64,000 nucleotides of DNA from the NCBI GenBank assembly GCA_025355005.1, contig JANXLV010000019.1, forward strand, positions 105,574 to 169,573, read 5' to 3'. The first letter of the stretch is position 1; each line of letters opens with the position of its first letter. This DNA is from Myxococcales bacterium (GTDB taxonomy: Bacteria; Myxococcota_A; Polyangia; Polyangiales; Polyangiaceae). The notes beneath the pieces are model-generated. The model ran no database searches and was not told where the DNA came from. It worked only from the letters and a program-made list of their open reading frames with translations. A program made the position numbers and the translations under genes. Shown here one piece after another: positions 45,163 through 53,800 of this stretch.

Positions 45163-45722
45163 GTGGAGAGCTCCGCGTCGATGGTGACTCCGTGCTTCTC
45201 GAGGCACTCGTGCAGGAAGCGGCGCGCGCGCGTGAAGTTCTGGAGAAACGTGTTGAGCGTCATGCCGAGGCGCGTGGCAAGCTCACGGTCTTCGTCACCG
45301 CCGCCGGAGGAGAGCCGCGCGTCGAGCGCCTGACGCGGCTTTTGGGGGAGCCTGTCCCTGCACTCCTCGATGGTGCGGCGGAGGAGCGGATCGGGCTCCG
45401 CGGGCTCCTCCACATCTGCGCGCTCCTCGAGATCCTCGGGTGACATGGGTCGTGACTTCGTGCGCCGAAGCTCGCTCACGGCGAGGTTATGCGCGATGCG
45501 TACGCCCAGCCGCAAGAGCCCGTTCGGTTTGCCGTCGCGCACGAAGCGTGGAGCGACCGTCCACACGCGCAGCAGCGACTCCTGGAGCACAGCCTCCACG
45601 TCCACCACGCTCGCGAACGAGCGCAGGCTCGCGCGCATCGGCTCCTCCGCGATGGCCATCCACTGGCCGAACGCGCGCTTGTCGCGGAGGAGAATGCCGT
45701 CGAGATGATTGTCTGCGTCCAT
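45159..45722 (-). CDS. ECF-like RNA polymerase sigma factor
   Basis: 187 residues from the ATG at 45722. Region 2 is visible at about residues 10-85 (VLQESLLRVWTVAPRFVRDG, AHNLAVSELRRTK) and region 4 with a helix-turn-helix at 125-175 (KPRQALDARLSSGGGDEDRE, then LATRLGMTLNTFLQNFTRAR). No membrane anti-sigma factor is beside it; the VIT/VWA membrane protein upstream or the 72-residue protein downstream may take that part. The call is by pattern; conservation is moderate. Confidence 0.78.
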   Translation of the reverse strand: MDADNHLDGILLRDKRAFGQWMAIAEEPMRASLRSFASVVDVEAVLQESLLRVWTVAPRFVRDGKPNGLLRLGVRIAHNLAVSELRRTKSRPMSPEDLEERADVEEPAEPDPLLRRTIEECRDRLPQKPRQALDARLSSGGGDEDRELATRLGMTLNTFLQNFTRARRFLHECLEKHGVTIDAELST

Positions 45723-45736
45723 GGGTCCGGAATGCC

Positions 45737-47866
45737 TCAGTGGAATAGGTGGAGGAAGAGGTAGACGGCGAGCGCGACGAGCCCCAGCGCGAAGAAGAGC
45801 GCGATGAAGAACCACGCGCGGCTACGGCGCTTGCGAGCAAGCGGCGCTCCTTGTGAAACCGGCGATTGCTTCGCTCTTGCGGGTGCGGCGCCTCCCATCG
45901 AAGCGAGCGCGTCCATGACCATGCCCGTCGACGTACTGGACTGCATCGGTCCCGCCAGCGACATCGGCATCGGCGCGAACATCGGCGTGGGTGCGGCGCT
46001 CAGACCGAATCCCTGGAATGTGGTGCCGTGCGGCAGCTCCTGCGGCACGCTCACCTTGCGATACGGCGCGCCGGGATCCACGCGGCGCTCCTCGTCGATC
46101 GCGACGAACGACGTGAGCCGCGTCGCGATCTGGAAGTCCACGCCGATGCTCTCCACCTGGCGATCGATCTCCGCGGTCTCGCGCCCCATCGCCCACGTCA
46201 CGTCCAGGTCGGCGACGCGCTCCCTCGCGAAGAGCGCCGGGATCGCCCCTTCTTCCGTCACCGTCTCGACGCGCGGCGCGCGCACCGTCCGCTCCCATGC
46301 GCCTCCTGCCGTCGTCCCGCGAACGGTGATCTCGCCACCAGCCGGCAGAAGCTCCATCGCGACCAGCAGCGGCGCGCCAGCGTACACGTCCGGCACTGCC
46401 CGAGGAGCGCACACGCTCACCGCAGCGCCAGAGACCGTGACCTCGGTGAGCATCGGTGCGCGCGTGCGATCGACAAGACGCTTTGCGGCGCGCTCCATGT
46501 CTTCGCCCTCCGTGGTGAGGATCTCCGCGCCACGACCCGCGCGCGCGATCGCCGTGGCGAGGCTGCGGTTCGGCGCTGCGCCCACGCCGACCATGTGCAT
46601 TCTACATCCTTTCGGAAGCGCGTCGGCCAACACGCGGAGGATCTCTTCCTCGCCGCCGATGTAGCCGTCCGTCACGAGCACCACCTGGCGCTGCGCGTCA
46701 GCTCGCAGTGGGTTGAGGGCCGCCAGCACCGCCGTGCGCATCTCCGTGGAGCCGCCGGCCTCACGCTTCTCCACCCACTCGATCGCGCGCCGCTTCTCGT
46801 CCACGGTCGCCGACACGGGCTCCTTCTTGTAGGCGCGCGGCGAGTCGGAGAACTCGATGAGCTCGAGAGCATCGCGCGACTCGAGCGAGTCGATGAGGCC
46901 GCGAATGAGCCTCTTCGCATGCGTGAGCGGCAAGCCGCCCATCGAGCCGCTGGTATCCAGCAGCACCGTGAGATCGCGCGCGATCGGCGCCTTCTGCGCG
47001 TCGACCGACGGCGGTACCACCGTCAGCAGTCCGAACGTGCGCTCGCCCTTGCGCCCGAGCGAGAGCGACACGCCCGTCTCCAGATTCGCGACGCGCCAGC
47101 GCACGACCAGATCGCGATCGAGCTTTTCGCCTTCCTTCGCAGACAGCTCGACGGAGCCGTCGTCCTTCGTGGTGATTGCGTGCGTGGGTGAGCCGACGCG
47201 CGCGCCCTCGGTCAGCGCGTCCTTCACGGAGAGCGAGAGCGAGAGGCGTGCGCTCACGCCGTTCTCCGCGACTCCGACGTGCACGGCGCGCGCGGTCTCG
47301 GCGGTGTCGTTCGCGCCCACGTAGCGCGGGCCGATCACGCTCGGGAAACGGAGCTCCCACTCGCCCTCGGGCAGCCACGCGAGCCGCATGTCGACCGTGA
47401 TCTTCGCGGTGACGCGCGTGCGCGGCGGCACGTTGCCGATCTCCTGCGTGAAGATGTCGGGCTTCTCCTGCTCCAGGATGCCGGCGGTCTTGCCCTGCGC
47501 GAGCGCCGCCTCGAAGTCCGCACGCGCCTGCGCCTTGGGGCGAACGTCGCCCTTCACCGTGCGCTCACCGATCTCGAATGCGTAGCCGCTCACCGCGCCG
47601 TCGGCGGGCAGCGGCATCTTGTAGGTGAGGTGCAGCGGCTCATCGTGGTCGTTCTCGAACGTCTGCGTGAGCACCGCGTGCGCGATGCCGCCCTTCGCGA
47701 CCACGGACAGCGCGGCGCCAGTGAGCGGCAGTGAGTCCCCGCTCGCGGTGACGAGCTCGGCGCCACGCCGGGCCACGACCTCCGTCTCATCACTGGCCTC
47801 GGGGATCTGGAGCATGCGGTATGGAGAGCCGAATGGAGAGAGAGCGGAGAGCCAGGACTGGGTCAT
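45737..47866 (-). CDS. VIT and VWA domain membrane protein
   Basis: 709 residues from the ATG at 47866. An N-terminal VIT domain (about 50-170: AVLTQTFENDHDEPLHLTYK, MPLPADGAVSGYAFEIGERT) is followed by a VWA domain with intact MIDAS motif DTSGSMGG near residue 305, then beta-rich parts, a Met/Pro-rich linker and a single C-terminal membrane helix (FFIALFFALGLVALAVYLFL). It resembles inter-alpha-trypsin-inhibitor-type proteins of bacteria. Located 14 bp upstream of the sigma-factor gene. Any signalling role is inference from the operon. Confidence 0.85.
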   Translation of the reverse strand: MTQSWLSALSPFGSPYRMLQIPEASDETEVVARRGAELVTASGDSLPLTGAALSVVAKGGIAHAVLTQTFENDHDEPLHLTYKMPLPADGAVSGYAFEIGERTVKGDVRPKAQARADFEAALAQGKTAGILEQEKPDIFTQEIGNVPPRTRVTAKITVDMRLAWLPEGEWELRFPSVIGPRYVGANDTAETARAVHVGVAENGVSARLSLSLSVKDALTEGARVGSPTHAITTKDDGSVELSAKEGEKLDRDLVVRWRVANLETGVSLSLGRKGERTFGLLTVVPPSVDAQKAPIARDLTVLLDTSGSMGGLPLTHAKRLIRGLIDSLESRDALELIEFSDSPRAYKKEPVSATVDEKRRAIEWVEKREAGGSTEMRTAVLAALNPLRADAQRQVVLVTDGYIGGEEEILRVLADALPKGCRMHMVGVGAAPNRSLATAIARAGRGAEILTTEGEDMERAAKRLVDRTRAPMLTEVTVSGAAVSVCAPRAVPDVYAGAPLLVAMELLPAGGEITVRGTTAGGAWERTVRAPRVETVTEEGAIPALFARERVADLDVTWAMGRETAEIDRQVESIGVDFQIATRLTSFVAIDEERRVDPGAPYRKVSVPQELPHGTTFQGFGLSAAPTPMFAPMPMSLAGPMQSSTSTGMVMDALASMGGAAPARAKQSPVSQGAPLARKRRSRAWFFIALFFALGLVALAVYLFLHLFH

Positions 47867-48029
47867 CGTATTGCCTTTTTTGTGGCGCCAACTCGGCGCG
47901 TTCAAAGGGCCAACGCAACGGCGACCTCCCCAGTGACAGACTATTTTTCTCTCGGCTTGCTGCAGGCTTGCTGTAGGCAGATGTGCGCAAAAGTTGCTCG
48001 TGGGTGGCGGAAGCTGATCCCCTTGCAGT

Positions 48030-49280
48030 ATGAAGCTCCCGGTCTCGCTGCTCGCTGCAGGACTCGCTGCCACCGTTGCGCTCCCCGCGCTTGCTGCCGG
48101 ACACGGTGCGCATCACCGGAAACACAAGCTCACGGCGGTGAGCGTGCACGAGCGGACGGAGGACCTCCCGTCGTTGCCTGCGGCGGAGGCGCCGCACGTC
48201 GCGCGAGAGAGCCGCATGGCTGCAGCGCGAGGCGATGTGCGCGGCATCTACGTGCGTGGCGTCACGGCGGCCCGCCCCGACTTTCCGCACCTGCTCGCAG
48301 GCATGAAGCGCCACGGCCTCAACGCCATCGTGCTCGATGCGAAGGACTACGACGGCATCATCACCTACCCGTCGAAGGTGCCTCTCGCGCGCGAGACGCA
48401 GAAGATCAAAGAGCCGCCGATCAAGGATCTGCACGCGCTCATCAAGTCCGTGAAGGACGAAGGCATTCGCGTCATCGTCCGGATCAGCTGCTTCGAGGAC
48501 GAGCTCATGGCGCGCGCGCGCCCCGCGCAGTCCGTGCAGAGCAAGGCCCATCGCGCCTATCCGATCGGCTGGCTCGATCCGTCGAACATCGCCAACCAGC
48601 GCTTCGTGCAGGACCTGGCGCGCGAGGCGATGGACGCTGGCGCCGACGAGATCGAGCTCGACTACGTGCGCTACCCCGTGAACGGGATCCACAACGCGGA
48701 CTTCCACCTCGCGGAGCGCAACCTCACGCAGAAGCAGGTCATCACGAAGTTCGTGCATGATACACACGAAATCACGCGCGCACGCGGCATCCCGTTGTCA
48801 CTCGACATCTTCGGGGTCATCGCGTTCGGCAAGAAGGAAGACATCGAGCGGCTGGGGCAGGACCCGGCGCTGCTCGCCGCGGAGTGCGAGGCGCTCTCGC
48901 CCATGGTCTATCCGTCCCACTACACGGAGGGCTTCGCGGGCTTCGAGGTGCCGGGCAACCATCCCGAGCTCGTGGGCATGGCGACGAAGCTGATGATGGC
49001 CCAGATCGCAGACGTGCCGCACGCCGCCGTGCTTCGCCCGTGGCTGCAGGCCGCGCGCTACGAGTCACCGAACTACGGAGCTCCGTACGTCGCGGAGGAA
49101 GTGCAGAGCGCGGCGCACGCAGGCGCCAACGGCTACCTGATGTGGAACCCGGGTCAGAAGTACGATCTGGTCTTCACCGCCGTGGGCGTGCCTCAGAAGA
49201 AGCCGACCAAGCGCGAGACCTCGCGTCCGACCGCGGCGTCGAGCACGACCAAGGTGCCGTCGACCGCCAAGAAGAGCTGA
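48030..49280 (+). CDS. Secreted DUF4015-type putative glycoside hydrolase
   Basis: 416 residues with a signal peptide (cut near LAA, residue 23). The body is a TIM-barrel type domain: RGIYVRGVTAARPDFPHLLA, GLNAIVLDAKDYDGIITYPS, EGIRVIVRISCFEDELMA, DEIELDYVRYPVNG and ARGIPLSLDIFGVIAF, all typical of the COG1306/DUF4015 family. The Asp in VLDAKD and the Glu/Asp in EIELDYVRYP are candidate catalytic residues. The Lys/Ser/Thr-rich tail overlaps the converging propeller gene by 88 bp. Substrate unknown. Confidence 0.86.
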   Translation: MKLPVSLLAAGLAATVALPALAAGHGAHHRKHKLTAVSVHERTEDLPSLPAAEAPHVARESRMAAARGDVRGIYVRGVTAARPDFPHLLAGMKRHGLNAIVLDAKDYDGIITYPSKVPLARETQKIKEPPIKDLHALIKSVKDEGIRVIVRISCFEDELMARARPAQSVQSKAHRAYPIGWLDPSNIANQRFVQDLAREAMDAGADEIELDYVRYPVNGIHNADFHLAERNLTQKQVITKFVHDTHEITRARGIPLSLDIFGVIAFGKKEDIERLGQDPALLAAECEALSPMVYPSHYTEGFAGFEVPGNHPELVGMATKLMMAQIADVPHAAVLRPWLQAARYESPNYGAPYVAEEVQSAAHAGANGYLMWNPGQKYDLVFTAVGVPQKKPTKRETSRPTAASSTTKVPSTAKKS

Positions 49281-50281
49281 CCGTCCTCCGAATGCAGGGC
49301 GCGGAACTGCGCGCCCTCGTCGGTGCCCGGAATGTCCGTTGTCCAGACCACCTCACCTGTCTTGAGTGACCGGGCGACCACGCGTCCTTGCTTCGTGTCC
49401 GCCGAGACGAACGTCGTGTAGATGCGTTCGTCGTCGGTCGCCTGCACCGTCTCGCTACGTGGCGCCCTCACGTCACCTTCGCGCAGGAGCGGCACCTCGT
49501 AGGTGATCGCCTTCGTCTTCTTGTTCCAGCCGACGAGCCAACCCGAGTGCTCGCCGCCCTCGAGCCAACCCAGGGTCGCGACCGTGTCCCCCACGGGGTA
49601 CGCGTCGCTCGGGTAAAAGCCCTTCTTCTTGGGAGTGGGGGTGGCCCGACGAAGGGCGTCGCTCCGTTCGACCGGCGGCTCGGCATCCGCGTACTTCGCG
49701 CTGGGAGCGAGCGTGAGCTCGTTCACCTTGCCGGTGTGTGCGTCGATGACACGGATCTCGTTGCGGCTGTCGGTGACGATCAACGCGTCGCCGTCCCTGC
49801 GGATGCTCGTCTGCTGTGACATCCACTGCGTCGAGATGCCGTCCGAGTGCCAGAGCATCTTGTGGGTCTTGCCGTCGAAGGCCACCGCGTGGAGCGCGTG
49901 CTCGTCGTCGCGCGGATCCCACGCGAGGCCGACGAGATCCTTCTGTCCGTCAGCGTTCACGTCCATGAGGATCGGGGTGCGGTCGGGTCGAAGTAGCGGC
50001 GTGTACCACTGCGCACCATGGAGCGAAGGGACCTCCGCCACCGGCGTTGCGGGCATCGGCGGTGGCAGCATGCGGTCGTCGTCGATGACGTGGTGCACGC
50101 CGCACACGGCGATTGCGCCCAGGGCGGTCATCGCGAGCAACGACATGCCCGCGCCGATGAGGATGTAGGTGAGCGGCCGCGGCGGCGGCTTTCGTGGTCC
50201 TCCACGTGCGCGAAGCTCCTCCTCGAGCTTCCGCACACGCTCCTGCGCGGACAAGAGCTCACTGCGATAGATCTCGTCCAT
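49193..50281 (-). CDS. Membrane-anchored beta-propeller protein (copy 2)
   Basis: 362 residues from the ATG at 50281, which overlaps the upstream stop (TGATG). A coiled N-terminus (SELLSAQERVRKLEEELRAR), one membrane helix near residues 37-60, and a periplasmic PQQ/WD-like propeller with repeats such as DVNADGQKDLVGLAWDPRDD and RVVARSLKTGEVVWTTDIPG. The layout matches the upstream gene, so the two are tandem paralogues. No enzyme residues visible; DVNADGQKD resembles FG-GAP calcium loops. Confidence 0.8.
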   Translation of the reverse strand: MDEIYRSELLSAQERVRKLEEELRARGGPRKPPPRPLTYILIGAGMSLLAMTALGAIAVCGVHHVIDDDRMLPPPMPATPVAEVPSLHGAQWYTPLLRPDRTPILMDVNADGQKDLVGLAWDPRDDEHALHAVAFDGKTHKMLWHSDGISTQWMSQQTSIRRDGDALIVTDSRNEIRVIDAHTGKVNELTLAPSAKYADAEPPVERSDALRRATPTPKKKGFYPSDAYPVGDTVATLGWLEGGEHSGWLVGWNKKTKAITYEVPLLREGDVRAPRSETVQATDDERIYTTFVSADTKQGRVVARSLKTGEVVWTTDIPGTDEGAQFRALHSEDGQLFLAVDGTLVVLDAAVGREVSRLVGFF

Positions 50282-51594
50282 CAGAGATCCTCCAGCGTGG
50301 TGATGACGGCGCCGGTCGTGCGGTCGAGCACATGGAGTCCCTGGTTCGTCACGACGAAGAGCCTGCCCGGTCCGGCACCGAACGCGCCGAGCCACGAGCC
50401 TTCCGCGGAGGACGGCAACGTGGTCGCCCATTTCTTCTCGCCGGTGGCGATGGTCCATGCGACCACGCGGAACGGACCCTTGCGCGGCTCCGCTTCTGCT
50501 TGATAGACGGTGATGACGGTGTCGTCGATCACGAGCACGCGGCCCAGCTGGTCGTGCTCCACGTCGCCCACGTCGATGAGCGGGTGCTGCCAGGCGACCT
50601 TCGCCGTCTTCGTGTCCCAGGCGATTCCGTAGGACTCGCTCGCTGTGCGTTCCTTCGTGTCGTGGCGCCCGGTGCCGAGCATCGTGCCGGCGACTTCGTA
50701 CCCGGACCACACATGCGTGTCCTTCGGCGACTTGAAGCGCCGGTCGTCGAGGCTCGTGACGGCGACGAGGCCCGCGGTGCTCTTCTCCCTGCGGAGCGCG
50801 CCGTCGTTGTAGCCGCACGTCCGGCCCTTCGGCACGTCCACACTGAAGCCCGTCGATAGATCGAAGGCCTCCGCGCCGTGGCCACCCCACCGCGTGGAGG
50901 TCACGAGCAGGACGTCGCTCTTCTCTGCGTCGCACGCGAGCTCGACGCCGGCGGGATAGGCGATGGTGCGTTCTTCGTTGCCAGTGATCTTGTTCAGCAC
51001 GTGGATGTCGCCACCGGCGTCCGTGACGACGATGCGACTGTTCGCCATGAAGAGGTGCGTGATCTCCGAGTGCCACGTGCCGCGGAACGGGCCCGCCGAC
51101 CACAGCGGCTCGAACGTCTTTCCGTCGACAGCCACCGCCAGGAGTTGCCTCTCGCGACCGCCGTTCCACCCGAGCCCGACGAGATCGTCCTGCCCATCCC
51201 CGTTGAGATCGACGGAGAGCGGCGTCACGTCCGACTGCGGATACCAGCGCACGCCGATGACACGCCTCGGCGGCGGAGCCGGCGCCACGGTCGCGGGCTG
51301 CACGGGGTCATGCGGGGGGCTCTGTGTGGCCATCCAGATCGCGAAGCCGAACGCGCCGAACACCATGGCAGCCATGGGCATGAGACAAACCCCGAGAAAC
51401 GCCCAGGCCCAGGCGGGCGTGTGGAGCGAGGGGGTATCGAGCTCACGCAGCTGCCCTTCGAGCACAGCGATGCGCTCGTGAACCCGTCGAACATCCTTGT
51501 CGGTCGTGTCGCTCAGAGTGCCTCGCCGAGGATCATACGCCCCACGAGCCAGATTCCTTCCGCGCCACTCGTGCCGGCGCCCGGACTCCGCCAC
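50281..51594 (-). CDS. Membrane-anchored beta-propeller protein (copy 1)
   Basis: Tandem paralogue of the next gene: short coiled N-terminus (VRRVHERIAVLEGQLRELDT), membrane helix, then a propeller with DLNGDGQDDLVGLGWNGGRE and repeated GxxxW strands. The start is unclear. No ATG fits the paralogue's N-terminus. I use the GTG at 51594 (437 residues); a CTG at 51516 preceded by GAGG gives 411 residues and matches the paralogue's start better. Divergent from the small acidic protein at 51773. Confidence 0.74.
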   Translation of the reverse strand: MAESGRRHEWRGRNLARGAYDPRRGTLSDTTDKDVRRVHERIAVLEGQLRELDTPSLHTPAWAWAFLGVCLMPMAAMVFGAFGFAIWMATQSPPHDPVQPATVAPAPPPRRVIGVRWYPQSDVTPLSVDLNGDGQDDLVGLGWNGGRERQLLAVAVDGKTFEPLWSAGPFRGTWHSEITHLFMANSRIVVTDAGGDIHVLNKITGNEERTIAYPAGVELACDAEKSDVLLVTSTRWGGHGAEAFDLSTGFSVDVPKGRTCGYNDGALRREKSTAGLVAVTSLDDRRFKSPKDTHVWSGYEVAGTMLGTGRHDTKERTASESYGIAWDTKTAKVAWQHPLIDVGDVEHDQLGRVLVIDDTVITVYQAEAEPRKGPFRVVAWTIATGEKKWATTLPSSAEGSWLGAFGAGPGRLFVVTNQGLHVLDRTTGAVITTLEDL

Positions 51595-51772
51595 TCCATG
51601 TAGGCGCCACGCGCAGATGGATCGCCCTACCCCCGACCCTCTTCCAGAACGGACGGATTGCCCAAGGAACCCACCTGAAAGCCCGGGGAATGCCGATGCG
51701 CGCGTCCGGCACGATTCCGGCAGCATCGGAGTATTCGGACGCCACTGTAGCGCGTCGGAGACGGAGTCAGTG

Positions 51773-52303
51773 ATGGTGGACCTTCCCGAGCCGCGAAATA
51801 CGGACCCTGCCGACGTGGCGTGGGCGCTCGAGACCGCTGGCGCACTGTGGCGCCGTCACGATCGCGTGGAGGCCGTGATCTGGTTGCGGCGCGCGGCCGA
51901 GAACGCCGCAGACCTCGGCCTCGACAAGCGCGCGATGCAGATCGCGAAGGCCGCGGCCGATGCGCGCGAGGTGCTGCTCGACGACACATCCCAGGACGCG
52001 CTCGACCTTGCTCGTACGCTCGACCTCACGGAGCACGAGCTACCGACGGTGCAGCGAATGGTCGCCGCCTCGGTGTGGGACGAAGATGAGGATGAGGAAG
52101 ACACGGACGACGCGGTCGATGTCTACACATCCGACGGCGCCACCCGCAACGATGCCGACGAATTGCGTCGCGAGCGCGCGGAGCTGATCGCATCGGTGCG
52201 CGAGATGGCACCCACGATCGATCCCGCTGTCTTCGATGCGCTCGCGGGTCTCCTCGATTCGCCACACCTCGCCATGGACGAAGCGATCACCGCCTCGTAC
52301 TAG
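51773..52303 (+). CDS. Acidic helical protein of unknown function
   Basis: 176 residues, start set by GGAG six bases before the ATG. The N-terminal half has TPR-like helices (ALWRRHDRVEAVIWLRRAAE, then DKRAMQIAKAAADAREVL); an acidic run (DEDEDEEDTDDAVD) follows around residues 103-116. No signal peptide or membrane segment. I do not recognise a family. Stands alone between the propeller pair and the exopolysaccharide locus. Confidence 0.7.
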   Translation: MVDLPEPRNTDPADVAWALETAGALWRRHDRVEAVIWLRRAAENAADLGLDKRAMQIAKAAADAREVLLDDTSQDALDLARTLDLTEHELPTVQRMVAASVWDEDEDEEDTDDAVDVYTSDGATRNDADELRRERAELIASVREMAPTIDPAVFDALAGLLDSPHLAMDEAITASY

Positions 52304-52483
52304 GCGGTCCGCAGCAACCGCATCGCAGTAGCTCGCGCGACGGGCTCAGAGATCCAGCGTCGGTAGGGCGTTGCCCATGCTCGCGGCGGTCTGTCCGCGG
52401 TTCTGCTTGTCGCCGAGCCCGAGCTGCCCGCCGGCGTTGGAGGTCGAGGTCGAGGTCGAGGTCGAGGTCGAGGTCGAGGTCGG
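52304..52483. other. Intergenic stretch with hexanucleotide repeat
   Basis: 180 bp between the acidic protein and the small membrane protein. Apart from the AGGTCG repeat at 52441-52482 I see no gene, hairpin or promoter that I would defend. Confidence 0.6.
52441..52482. repeat. AGGTCG hexanucleotide repeat, seven copies
   Basis: Seven perfect tandem copies of AGGTCG, ending 1 bp before the stop codon of the small membrane protein gene. It is a microsatellite that could change in copy number. It lies outside any gene I accept. Confidence 0.9.
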
Positions 52484-52660
52484 CTACTTGAGCTTCACGC
52501 CTTCGTAGAAGAACATCAGGCCCAGCAGGTACAGCACGCACACCGCGGAGCTTGCGATGATCGCGTTGCGCACGGCGAGCTTCGTGGTGCTCGCGCGTGA
52601 GGCCACGAGCGGGATCACGAACGACGCTAGCAAGATGCTGAAGACGAGTAGCTTCTGCAC
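52484..52660 (-). CDS. 58-residue two-helix membrane protein
   Basis: A short gene read directly from the sequence: GTG start at 52660, TAG stop at 52484. The product has two hydrophobic helices (KLLVFSILLASFVIPLVA near 3-20 and AIIASSAVCVLYLLGLMFFY near 33-52) separated by a short basic loop, and ends EGVKLK. AGAGG lies about ten bases before the GTG. The clean hydrophobic pattern and position, 18 bp before (in transcription terms, after) the GH5 gene, support it as a real gene of the exopolysaccharide locus. No family recognised. Confidence 0.62.
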   Translation of the reverse strand: MQKLLVFSILLASFVIPLVASRASTTKLAVRNAIIASSAVCVLYLLGLMFFYEGVKLK

Positions 52661-52678
52661 GGGGATACGCCTCTCACG

Positions 52679-53800
52679 CTACCAGGGCTTCGCGAGCCTG
52701 TCCTTCAGTGCCTGACCCCAGTCCGTGGGCTCGAGCGTCATGCCGACGCCGCAGCCTTGCTTCGACAGGTCCTTCAGGAGATTCGGCGGGCAGCGGAAGT
52801 GGAACGTGTAGGCCATGTACGGAACCTCGTTCGCCTCCGCGGCCTCCATCATCTTCTTGCAGTCGTCGAGGCTCATCTGGGCGACATCCGTGACGGGCCC
52901 GAACTCACCGATGATGACGGGGATCTTCTTCTTCGGATCAATGAAGCGCGCCTGGAAGGCGGTGGCTGGATCGTACACGTGCGTCTCGTAGACGACGTTC
53001 ACGCCGCCGCCAGCGGTGATGGGATGCGTCGTGTAGTAGTCGAGCACCCGCGCGTACTGACGCGTGCCTTGCACGGCGACGAGGTGATGCGGCCCCTGCC
53101 CTTCCACCTTGCGGATCGCCTCCACCGTGTCGTTCATGGCCTTCCACACCTTGTCGTCCAGGAGGCCGGCTTCGTTGCGCTCCGGCTCGTTGATGAGCCC
53201 GAACAGCACATGCGGCGAGTCCTTGAAGACGGCCGCAAGCTTCTCCCACTCCCGGATGGTGTCCTTCGTGGGCCAGCCCATGGGCGAGTGAAACGGGTCG
53301 TGCCAGAGCGAGAGCATCATGTAGACGCCCTTCTTCGAGCCCACGTGCGCGACGATCTTCTGCAGGTCCTTGAGGTAGTTCTCGTCGTCCAGGATGTTCT
53401 TGTAGTGCTGGCGCGCCTCGGACTTCTCGTAGCTCTCCATGTCGAGCCGGAGGAAGTTCGCGTGCCAGTCGGACACGAGCACGTCGATCCGGCGGATCAC
53501 CTCGCCGGGGTCCGGGTCCTCCCACGTGCACGCGTTGCAGCCGCGCGTGTCCTGGATGTTCGCGCCGCGGCCGTGGAACGGGGCGCCCTCCGCGGTCAGG
53601 ATCTTGTTGCCGTCCGTCTTCAGCCAACCCGCGGGCGACATGGTGGGCGGTGGCGGTGGCGTACCGACGGGCGCGACGCCAGTGGGAGGCGCGGGCTCTT
53701 CGGCGAGCGTCTGCTTGGCGCGGCTGCACGTGCCCCCGCATGCGCCGAGCGCGAGCAGCAGCGGAAAGAGCGAGGCCAGGAACCGCTTCGGGGTCTTCAT
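52679..53800 (-). CDS. GH5-type cellulase-like lipoprotein
   Basis: 373 residues with lipobox LGAC (Cys21). After a Pro-rich linker comes a GH5 TIM barrel: HGRGANIQDTRGC, the catalytic acid in GLINEPERNEAG, YETHVYDPA with its conserved His, and the nucleophile Glu in IIGEFGPVTD. It should cut a beta-linked glucan outside the inner membrane. Inside an exopolysaccharide locus such enzymes often trim or release the polymer. Its start overlaps the glycosyltransferase stop by 4 nt. Confidence 0.88.
   Translation of the reverse strand: MKTPKRFLASLFPLLLALGACGGTCSRAKQTLAEEPAPPTGVAPVGTPPPPPTMSPAGWLKTDGNKILTAEGAPFHGRGANIQDTRGCNACTWEDPDPGEVIRRIDVLVSDWHANFLRLDMESYEKSEARQHYKNILDDENYLKDLQKIVAHVGSKKGVYMMLSLWHDPFHSPMGWPTKDTIREWEKLAAVFKDSPHVLFGLINEPERNEAGLLDDKVWKAMNDTVEAIRKVEGQGPHHLVAVQGTRQYARVLDYYTTHPITAGGGVNVVYETHVYDPATAFQARFIDPKKKIPVIIGEFGPVTDVAQMSLDDCKKMMEAAEANEVPYMAYTFHFRCPPNLLKDLSKQGCGVGMTLEPTDWGQALKDRLAKPW

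Noticed and set aside
52441..52482. AGGTCG repeat as a CRISPR-like array or as coding for an Asp-Leu repeat protein
   Set aside because: The unit is 6 bp with no spacers, and the frame coding Asp-Leu has no start signal and no other protein-like sequence.
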